Both the position numbers and the translations under genes were made by a program. Under the pieces are notes generated by a model. That model was not told where the DNA came from, did no database searches, and worked only from the letters and a program-made list of their open reading frames with translations. This document shows, piece after piece, positions 35,342-44,621 of a DNA stretch of 64,000 nt. The stretch's first letter is position 1; every line of letters starts with the position of its first letter. The stretch lies in assembly GCA_015178975.1 (NCBI GenBank), contig WHVD01000003.1:1302001-1366000 (forward strand), read 5' to 3'. The DNA comes from Hysterangium stoloniferum (Eukaryota; Basidiomycota; Agaricomycetes; Hysterangiales; Hysterangiaceae).

Positions 35342-36203
35342 TGTTACGACCGGACAAATCCCGCTGGACTCCGGGCACTAACTCATACGCCCCCACGCGC
35401 TACAAGCACCAATCGTCTGTTTATAGGATTTCCCGCCCGGACTCCATTACGTCAAGACTCGTTACGTTCGACCTCATTAAGACACATATCAGTCACCGGA
35501 CTTCCCCCAGACCCCGTCTCTGTCTATGTCCGTCTTCATCCCATGCATCAGTCACCGGAACCCGCTTAGAATCCCGTCACCGCTCTAATCGAGCCCCGTT
35601 CCCGTTTTAGTCAAATGACCTGTCACGATTTAGGACTCTGCTCCCGCTCCGTTTCCCGTTATGGGTTATGCTTTGTCACAATTCGGACTCCGCTCCGTTC
35701 CGTCCCGTTCCTAACACCAATTTGGTGTTTACTATTCCCGTTTTATGTTTTGCTCGTTTCGTCTCATTATTACTGGATTCGGTATGTCATGCATTCCACG
35801 GTCTATATAAACTGGCAGATGTTGTACATACAATCCAGTCAGAAAATTAGCTTAGATTCCCCCCAGTAATCTAATACATTTTCCTCTCTAAAACCCTACT
35901 CTTATCAGACCGCTCGCACTAGTCGGAGCCCACGGGCTCCGGCACATCTATCTCTCTCGATTATCTCGATTCACGACTCACGACTCACGACCTACGACTC
36001 ACGACCTACGACTCACGACCTACGACTCACGACCTACGACTCACGACCCACGAACCCCCGCCTGGACTCCCCGGGATTCCCGTCCGCCTGTCTGAAATTG
36101 GACAATACGATCTAGCGAGGGCGCAGCCTATAAGCTGAAGCCAAGTCCTACCGGATATCCCGCGGGTTTCTCCGGAAACCCGGCCTGAGTGTGTATCCTA
36201 ACA
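35342..36203. mobile_element. Solo LTR 1 (862 bp)
   Basis: Begins TGTTACGACC and ends GTGTATCCTAACA, so the ends carry the TGTTA...TAACA inverted repeat typical of LTRs. It is flanked on both sides by the 5-bp duplication AGTTA (35337-35341 and 36204-36208). It contains a TATATAA box at 35804-35810. A nearly identical LTR lies at 37588-38407, but each has its own target duplication and the DNA between shows no gag, pol or primer-binding site. Each is therefore a solo LTR left by LTR-LTR recombination. The 5-bp duplication fits Ty3/Gypsy or Copia elements; I do not assign the superfamily. Confidence 0.88.
35965..36055. repeat. 14-bp tandem repeat inside solo LTR 1
   Basis: Four copies of CCTACGACTCACGA, against one copy at the same place in LTR 2. 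The three extra units (42 bp) account exactly for the length difference of the two LTRs (862 against 820 bp). Confidence 0.85.
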
Positions 36204-36208
36204 AGTTA

Positions 36209-36310
36209 GAACCTTCCACAATGCTCTAGAAATTTCTAGAAAATTCTAAATAACATCATTCAATCTTCTAGAATCTTCTAAATGTCTCAGACCAAAATGT
36301 ATATAAGCCT
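36209..36310 (+). promoter_or_regulatory. Promoter-like segment with clustered heat-shock-element-like motifs
   Basis: Alternating TTC/GAA words, the form of heat-shock elements, occur at 36223-36255 (CTCTAGAAATTTCTAGAAAA) and 36268-36285 (TTCTAGAATCTTCTAA). A TATATAAG box follows at 36300-36307. The segment directly follows the AGTTA duplication of LTR 1, so before that insertion it would have been contiguous with about 35220-35341. It could be the promoter of an older retroelement or an unknown transcript. Confidence 0.5.
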
Positions 36311-36384
36311 TGAATATAATAAATCAATCATATCATCACATCAACCCACCACATCTGTGTGTGTCACTGCAGCAAGCAGGCTAC

Positions 36385-36770
36385 TCCACCTCAATCTGGG
36401 CAGTTGGACATTTTATTCCACCTCTATCTGAGCTGTTGGAAACCCTTGCCACCTCTATCAGAGTTGTTGGCCCAATCAGATCCCTTGTCACCTCAATCTG
36501 AGCTGTTGACTGATCTGCTGTTCCCCTTGTCACCTCAATCTGAGTTGTTGACTTTTGTTCTCCCTTGCCACTTCTTAATTGAATAGTTGGCTATCTTTTA
36601 TATATTATTTCCACTTCAGTTAGAGTTGTTGGTTATCAACTAATAATATATAAATAATCTCATACTATAGTCATCTCTTAATTGAGTACTGATTATTAGT
36701 TTTCCTTACATTGTTATTTGTAGTTTAAGACTTCAGTCACCTCTAGTTGAGTAATTTGACTGTTTATTGC
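36385..36770 (+). repeat. Degenerate ~40-bp tandem repeats
   Basis: About seven or eight units share the core CCACCTCAATCTGAGCTGTTG with variable spacers of about 15-20 bp. The first five are well conserved, the later ones decayed. Short open frames through the repeats read as repeated LSPQSELLTD-like peptides, but no gene is supported. Confidence 0.7.
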
Positions 36771-37587
36771 ATTACAAATAATCCTTGTTCTATTGTTCAT
36801 TCATTGTGAATCAGTAAAGCATATTCACATAAACAAATACTGAGAATATCCTTGCAAGATCCTAAGACTACATTAAGATCCTGATAAGTTAATATCACAG
36901 TAGACCTTGTAGGTTAGTGTAAATAAAGCATATATTAGCCAAATAGTGTTTTATTCTATATCTAATCTTTTGACCTGTTTATAAATATTTTTACTGTTTG
37001 ATAAATAGTACAAAATATATATAAACTAGCTAGTATTGAAGCTAAATCTAGCTTTGGAATTGTCACGAATCAATTATTCTTCAATAAAGTCGAATAATAT
37101 TCTACTAATCGAACTCGAAAGCCTCGTTTGACGAAGTATATATTCACCCTATCAATGAAGTAAGAGGCTATTACCAGTCGTGAGAACTCACGGAAGTATT
37201 TGTCGAAGAAGTTACGACAAAGTAGATTACTAATATCACTAATATACAGATATTTTGACTGACTTCCCTCGCTCCTTTTGTAGCCCTTTTATGCTTTTCG
37301 TCGTATCGTTATGACTATGTTATGAACTAATTATGAAATCATATATGACGTCGAAATGAGACATGTCGAAAGAGATTCAATGGTGTCGGATAATGTTTGG
37401 TTTGTCGAGTTGAATTCGATAGGTTGAAGAGTTGTCGAAAGTTACCTTTGAATGTTTGTGACAATACGTGACATATGACGGTTGTGACAGGAATCAGTAA
37501 ATTGTTATTCTTATTTTAGTAGTTGTTGTCACAGAAAAAGAACAAGCTTGCAAAAGCAGCTCTCAAAACCTTCTTTGCGAAGTAGGG
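36771..37587. other. AT-rich non-coding stretch between repeats and solo LTR 2
   Basis: About 800 bp, no supported gene. 37440-37530 carries several GTGAC/GTCAC words (GTGACAATACGTGACATATG, GGTTGTGACAGG, GTTGTCACAG). They mirror, in opposite sense, those of the 19-bp repeats at 34283-34453. Confidence 0.35.
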
Positions 37588-38407
37588 TGTTACGACCGGG
37601 CAAATCCCGCCGGACTCCGGGCACTAACTCGTACACCCCCACGCGCTACAAGCACCAATCGTCTGTTTATAGGATTTCCCGCCCGGACTCCGTTACGTCA
37701 AGACTCGTTACGTTCGACCTCATTAAGACACATATCAGTCACCGGACTTCCCCCGGACCCCGTCTCTGTCTATGTCCGTCTTCGTCCCACGCATCAGTCA
37801 CCGGTCCCCGCTTAGAATCCCGTCACCGCTCTAATCGAGCCCCGTTCCCGTTTTAGTCAAATGACCTGTCACGATTTAGGACTCTGCTCCCGCTCCATTT
37901 CCCGTTATGGGTTATGCTTTGTCACAATTCGGACTCCGCTCCGTTCCGTCCCGTTCCTAACACCAATTTGGTGTTTACTATTCCCGTTCTATGTTTTGCT
38001 CGTTTCGTCTCATTATTACTGGATTCGGTATGTCATGCATTCCACGGTCTATATAAACTGGCAGATGTTGTACATACAATCCAGTCAGAAAATTAGCTTA
38101 GATTCCCCCCAGTAATCTAATACATTTTCCTCTCTAAAACCCTACTCTTATCAGACCGCTCGCACTAGTCGGAGCCCACGGGCTCCGGCGCATCTATCTC
38201 TCTCGACTATCTCGATTCACGACTCTCGACTCACGACCTACGACTCACGACCCACGAACCCCCGCCCGGACTCCCCGGGATTCCCGTCCGCCTGTCTGAA
38301 ATTGGACAACACGATCTAGCGAGGGCGCAGCCTATAAGCTGAAGCCAAGTCCTACCGGATATCCCGCGGGTTTCTCCGGAAACCCGGCCTGAGTGTGTAT
38401 CCTAACA
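37588..38407. mobile_element. Solo LTR 2 (820 bp)
   Basis: Same ends as LTR 1 (TGTTACGACC...GTGTATCCTAACA), in the same orientation, with a TATATAA box at 38050-38056. It is flanked by its own target duplication TAGGG (37583-37587 and 38408-38412). It has a single copy of the 14-bp unit that is repeated four times in LTR 1. Most differences from LTR 1 are transitions at CpG sites. Confidence 0.88.
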
Positions 38408-38938
38408 TAGGGTGCATATATAGGCTGCCACTGATTAATATCAAATACTTAAATTATTTTACCTTGCAGTGAATTGAGTATTTGCACATTTTGATAGAGC
38501 ATTGGACTCCTTTTTCGGAAAATAGTATTAAAATAAGGCTAATACATCACACAAACTAAGGCTCCAGTGCCCTAGTCCGCTACTGTTACAGATAATACCA
38601 AGTTTTAATTTTCCCCGCAAATAATCTTAAATAATTTGAGACTTCACTTCCATGTGATTGTTAAGAATACTCTACTATTATTATTGAAATAATTAGTAAA
38701 TGTTTAAGCTGAGCTATCTAAGAAGATACAAGTGCACACGGGTGCTACCCAGGACCAACATACAATATCCTACCTCAACAACATTATTCAAAGTCACGTC
38801 GCTATATGTGCTAGCTAGACTCTCTGATGTATTATGTAAAATTAGTGCTAATAACTAATAATATTCAGCTATGGCAAAGTGGTGACAAGCTCAACAGGAT
38901 GCTATATTAATATCATAAACAGCTATTCGAGATGCAAG
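38408..38938. other. AT-rich non-coding stretch
   Basis: About 530 bp between solo LTR 2 and the 3' end of HNH copy C. No gene, tRNA or clear repeat seen. Confidence 0.4.
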
Positions 38939-40197
38939 TTACCTGACTGCCATAGCAGCAAATTTGTTGAGTAGCAAGGAAGAAATATCTGCAGTCCCAT
39001 CAAAGGCTGATACAATGTCCTCTTGATCCCTCAAAATACATTCGAGATACTCAGCAGCCCCAGAAGCCCCCATTACTTTGGCAAATGCGGCATGGATAGC
39101 TATATATTGAGGGTCTGGTGGACTAACTCCAGACATACTTCGGAAGTCAACGAGGATGCCATTTAGTGCTGTAAATCTGGACGTAACGACATAGCAATGT
39201 TGACCCTCCTAAAAATTTGAAACTATCAATTACCATTTATGGATAAGAGTGCACTTACTGTAGGCTCAAACCAGAACCTGAAGTTACCAAAAAGTTGATG
39301 TCCATTTGGACAGAAGAGAATGCCGTTACTGGGATTGTTTATTCCGACTCCCATTAAACCTTGAATGGATACAGACGTCCAATTCTTTATCATAACCCAG
39401 GTCATAGCAGAAGAGTGCTGTTACATGATGGTCAGCATCAATATTGCTATAATCTGAAGGCTACTATACGTACAAGCCCACCAAAGTCATTCAAGGAAAA
39501 GGGTACAATATGCCCAACTTGGAGGGGCAAAGGCATTTGGTCTATTGGATCTGGAAACGGAACATTGCATTCATCAACTTCTGAAGGATGCAGTATACAG
39601 CGATAGTTTTGTCGTTGGCAAATCTGGAGACATTGATTAGCAGTGAACATGCAAATGTCATTTTGTATGCCAACCTCCAATCTCAGTCGACTTTGTCCAC
39701 TTCGGATAGCTGGCTCTACCATAGCTTCCATCATAGCTTCCAACGGGTTGGGAGTCTGTGCAGCAGATAGTTCTACACTCCGAACATACCCTGCTGTTTT
39801 CACTTTGAACAAAAGTTAGTGCAGCTGAGGCAGTAACACCATAGGAAAAGAACATACTGGGTTGCACCATGCCTTCAAACCATGCTTGAGCCACTCCAGA
39901 AACCTTTCCGTCTTTATGTGCAGCGTAGATGACACCTGCAGTGTACCTTTCACCTGTAATCCCTCCACTATCTGGGATTGGATCTTTGCTTGCAAAATCA
40001 AGCAAGGCATCTAAAAAAACGCCGACATAAACCACATGATTTTTATATTTCCGGAGCGGGGTGTTGTGCCAGGTTGCTGTGATAGTGCGCGCTTCGCTAA
40101 CTAGCACATTAGTAGGGAAGTCGTCATCACCAATAACAATGTTTATATCGATTCGTACTGGGCCAAAAAAGTTAGGGGGTGGGCATTGATGTGGCAT
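38939..40197 (-). CDS. HNH-nuclease-domain protein, copy C (apparently complete)
   Basis: Starts MPHQCPPPNFFGPVRIDINI at 40197. It continues VLVSEARTITATWHNTPLRK, VVYVGVFLDALLDFASK and ITGERYTAGVIYAAHKDGK, then across introns AQTPNPLEAMMEAMVEPAIR and QICQRQNYRCILHPSEV. The HNH-like part follows: VGHIVPFSLNDFGG, then NWTSVSIQGLMGVGINNPSN, GILFCPNGHQLFGNFRFWFE. The last exon is MSGVSPPDPQYIAIHAAFAK to FAAMAVR. The C..H-I-V-P-F-S-L ... N-N-P-S-N-G-I-L-x-C-x-x-x-H pattern matches the HNH_2 type that is abundant in agaricomycete genomes. Such proteins are annotated as putative nucleases of unknown role. Exon borders between 39440 and 39130 are approximate. Confidence 0.65.
39560..40110. repeat. 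Inverted near-identical copy of 31950-32536
   Basis: Reverse complement of this stretch matches copy A with only a few substitutions over about 550-590 bp (for example ACTTCCCTACTAATGTGCTA onward). It ends at the same CCAGATCCA on the 3' side. With copy A it forms a long inverted repeat around about 7 kb of island DNA. Confidence 0.8.
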
Positions 40198-40353
40198 AAT
40201 GATAATACAGCACCATTAGTAAGCGTGCGGTCTCATATCGTAATATTGAATTCCTATTGGCTTCGAAGTGCACGTAATGAAAATGTTGGCGCTAAAGTAC
40301 ACCTGTCACCTCCTTCTACGAGATTACATTGTTTCTCTCTCTTTTGTGCAGTC

Positions 40354-41157
<804 letters not shown>

Positions 41158-41304
41158 ACCTATGACCATATGACCTGTTCATACTATTCATTGGACTCTA
41201 TTACACCCGCACGTCATGTACGGTAATATACAGCATATGCCGGTTATGCCAGATATATAATTTAGAGAAAGTACACGTTTTAGGTCTCACCCGACTGTTA
41301 AGCT

Positions 41305-44222
41305 TTACCTGTTTTCGCCAGGAAATAATCTTCCTACAGCTTCTGCTTCTCTCTGTCGTTTGACTCCCTGCTGCCTTTGAGTAGCATCTCGACTGTTCAA
41401 CCCTGCTCTTGCCATCTTTTCCAGCAAAGTTGCCAATTTCTTTGGCTTCACTTTTGAGTACGAAGCTTGTCGTGTACTAGGCACCAAGTAGTTCTGAACC
41501 AAATCCGATAGTGGAATGTTGCATAGCTTTGGGACGGCAATGAGGTCATATGGGTTAAAGCATTAGAATATGACCAGACTTACTGTGCGTAGTTCAGCAA
41601 ACACAGGATTTAGGTGACCTCTGCCCATATTTTTAAGCTCTCCTTCAATGAAGTCAATATCCACCAGTAGATTAGAGATTGCGTTGTCATTGATAGCGGG
41701 GACATTGCGGCCAGTCAGGAAGTCCTATGCTAGCTCAGGATCTTCGGAACAGCGTTTGGCACCATGTCTGACTTACCATCAAACATTCGGACACGTGCGA
41801 TACGGCCCCACTATACGCCTCATCTTTATATGCATCTTTAACAACCAGGCCGTCAACAACTGTTGTCAGCCAATTTACGAGCTCGTATAAGTACATGCTC
41901 GGTGTATCTTCCCTGGTCGCAGGTATCCATTCGTATTCAGCCAACTCGAAAAAATCGTTTAGCTTGGACGATATGATGGCATTGATACGATGGATTGCTC
42001 GCAATAAGGTTTTGGAGAAACTGGCTTTGGATGAAAGATGCAGCGTCCCGCCGCGATGTGAAGATCTATCGATGACGCATTAGCGAGAAAGAGGGGGATA
42101 TGGACAAACCTGCCTTATACTTGTAAGTTTGGGTCCAAGTTCAACACAAGCCGTCTCAAAGTATTCGAGGTTCGAAACAACTTGGGCAATTTGAGACAGT
42201 CCTGAAATGCCGGGTAACCTCTCCGCAATGCGATTGCTGATATGATTGGTGAGCAATCGGTCAATGACCTTCCGAAATATGATCAAAACGGTGGAGAACA
42301 GCCCCAATTGAGAATACCGCTAACCTTTCCCAGTATATCATCAATATCTCGTTGATATTGAGCGACTCCCTCTATAAAATGATAATATTTGTCCACAAAC
42401 ATTCGGATCTGACTGATGGGTAAGTCTAGACTTGATAACCATGGAATATCTCACATCTTGACAGCAGAGATAGAAAGTTTGCGACCAAGGAAGATTGATT
42501 GGTAAGGAGAAACTGTGTAGGACGACCGTGAAAAAGCTGTAAATTTTTTTTTCTGGATTACTCACGACTTGATTTCCGCAGCCTTGGCATCCGGGAGCCA
42601 CACTGTGGCAAGGACACCGTCTCGAGCTGATTGGGTCTCCACAAACATAGGGAGATAGTCATCCTGCAAAATTATCTTCATAGGAAGCATTGTATCAGAA
42701 CGCGTCACAACACCCCAACGAACGCAATCACATTATCAAACCGTCTTCCGTACTGGTTCTCCAATAATGCTTCATATTTTTCAAACAAGACCATCAATAA
42801 CGAATGTAGTGGTTGTGTTGAATATGAATATCCCTATAAACAACTGAGTTTTGTCATACACGATTTAAAGGAGAAGGCACACTTCGAGCGTCGCACTAAA
42901 TGCAATTAAGCTTTCCTTAACATCAAGGAATACTTCTGGGTTAGTTTCTGCTGCTAGGGCTTGGTCCATCCCTTCGCCAACGCGATGTAGAACATTATCC
43001 CATAGTTCTTCGACTTCACGCTCACTACGGAAGCCGGTAGTTGTTCTAAGCACATGTGATTCGACAATAAAAAATCCCACAATCTCCTGTATAAGACTTG
43101 GCAAAGATAATATTGATAAAGGAGTAGGCAGAATTAATGTTGATTGCGCCTGCAGACATCAGTGTTAGAACAATGGAGATGTAGTAGTGGATGACAGGCC
43201 TTTCTATCAGCTTGATATGAACGTTGTAATTCTTCCAGAGAATCCAGTGCAGTGTAAATATGGATACACTGGTACAAAGGCGTGAAGTCAACTCTAAACT
43301 TCTCATTGTCAAGCACATCGTCTGTAAGGCAATCATCCATAAAAAGGTCATGAAATACAAGTGATCAGAGGTAACCGTACACTCTATCTTCTCGTTTGTT
43401 ACCATTTCTACAGAGCTTCCGACACGGCTAAGTTTTAGAATAGGTTCCTTTTCTCGACGAGATCGCCATCTACGTGTGCGGGCCTCCATAGCTTCTAACG
43501 CAAGATGGCCTACTTCGCCGCTGATATTTCTGATCTCAAGCAACCATGAGTTAGTAGATGCTGTCACCGCATCTTTAATTTGACTTCGTAGAGATGGCAG
43601 AGACGTGAGTAAATGAGTGAAGAAAGGCGTTTGTGACAAGGACGATGGGGGAAGGGTTTGTATGTCTTCCAATGACTGGAATAGAACAGTTACGGTTAGT
43701 TAATGAATACATCTCACGGACTGAACTGACCCGCAATGCACTCCAATATTTCCCGTCCTTTACAAGCACGCCGATGCGATGAACGAGATCGAGCACCCTC
43801 AAGCAACTTTGCAGGGTGTCAATTGCGTCGTCGAGGTTAGCAGCAGTCTGTTTTGACTTTAACAAAGCCTTCTTTTTGGCTGCTAATCCATGGCCAACAG
43901 ACGATACACTTGCGTCAAGGTCAAGAATCTTATCACGGAGATTGAGAGTATAAGATCGAACGGTCAGAAGTGTGCCGACAGATGAGACGAAATCCTGATA
44001 GTTATCTGCACATATTTTCTCTATTTCGGCCTCCTTGGATTCAACGAGGGTCTGAAGTGTCTTTAAAAATGCTTCCTGTTGACGAGATGTGTGTATTTGC
44101 TTGATAATTGGACCCAATTGTTCCAAGTTTTCCGTGGAGGATGAAGGGTCTAAAAAGTGGATTTGCTGGAGTTGACTATCTATGTTCTCTTGAGTAAAGA
44201 GAGTTTTCTTGCGAGGTGGCAT
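41305..44222 (-). CDS. SEC15: Exocyst complex subunit SEC15
   Basis: Subunit of the octameric exocyst that tethers secretory vesicles to the plasma membrane and receives the Rab Sec4 signal. The start MPPRKKTLFTQENIDSQLQQ at 44222 is followed by helical coiled segments (FLKTLQTLVESKEAEIEKIC, LRDKILDLDASVSSVGHGLA, KQTAANLDDAIDTLQSCLRV). Then come VKDGKYWSALR, SLEDIQTLPPSSLSQTPFFT and SLPSLRSQIKDAVTASTNSW, a well conserved Sec15 order. Later exons lie at about 43104-42865, 42600-42080 and 42004-41735. The last exon (41502-41305) VQNYLVPSTRQASYSKVKPK KLATLLEKM fits the C-terminus. About twelve introns; middle exons approximate. Confidence 0.85.
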
Positions 44223-44325
44223 GGAAGTAAATGGTTAGCAAAGGGATAAGCAGCAATGAATAGATAAAATCCGGCGTAATTGGGTTTGTCACAGCTATAG
44301 GTGAGCAACAAAGGTACTCGCAACT

Positions 44326-44405
44326 GGTTTCATGGGGTAGCGGTTATCCCCCGAGATTCTGACTTCCAGTGTTCTCGTGACCCCGGTTCGATTCCGGGTG
44401 AGACC
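44326..44405 (+). tRNA. tRNA-Gln (anticodon CUG) with 9-nt intron
   Basis: 80 nt. Acceptor stem GGTTTCA pairs with TGAGACC with one G-U. Anticodon stem CGAGA (44352-44356) pairs with TCTCG (44373-44377). The loop holds anticodon CTG at 44359-44361 followed by a 9-nt insertion (44363-44371) at the canonical 37/38 intron position. T-arm CCCGG-TTCGATT-CCGGG. The body (GGTTTCATGG...GGTTATC) is typical of eukaryotic tRNA-Gln. It lies between the divergent SEC15 and HIS4 genes. Confidence 0.9.
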
Positions 44406-44411
44406 TTTGTG

Positions 44412-44418
44412 TTTTTTT
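44412..44418 (+). terminator. RNA polymerase III terminator
   Basis: A run of seven T shortly after the tRNA 3' end. Confidence 0.85.
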
Positions 44419-44621
44419 CAAAAAATGACAAAGCTTTTACTACACGTGGCCCATTTCTCATTGCGGGTGTGCTTAGGGTTTAGGTTTACGGTGCGAAGTT
44501 TTGGTGGCGTATATTGCTGCACCAAAGTAGGGTGACTACCCGTGAACCGCACTATTGCTTCATGTAAGTAGCAAATGCAGCCTTCATATTGTTTGATCGG
44601 GAGTTGGCGTCTATTTGGACA

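Noticed and set aside
35248-38115. Repeated open frames of 84-120 codons inside the LTRs
   Set aside because: Identical frames occur in both solo LTRs; they are LTR sequence, not retroelement proteins.
35342-38407. One complete ~3 kb LTR retrotransposon bounded by the two LTRs
   Set aside because: Each LTR has its own, different 5-bp target duplication (AGTTA, TAGGG), and the DNA between has no primer-binding site, gag or pol frame.
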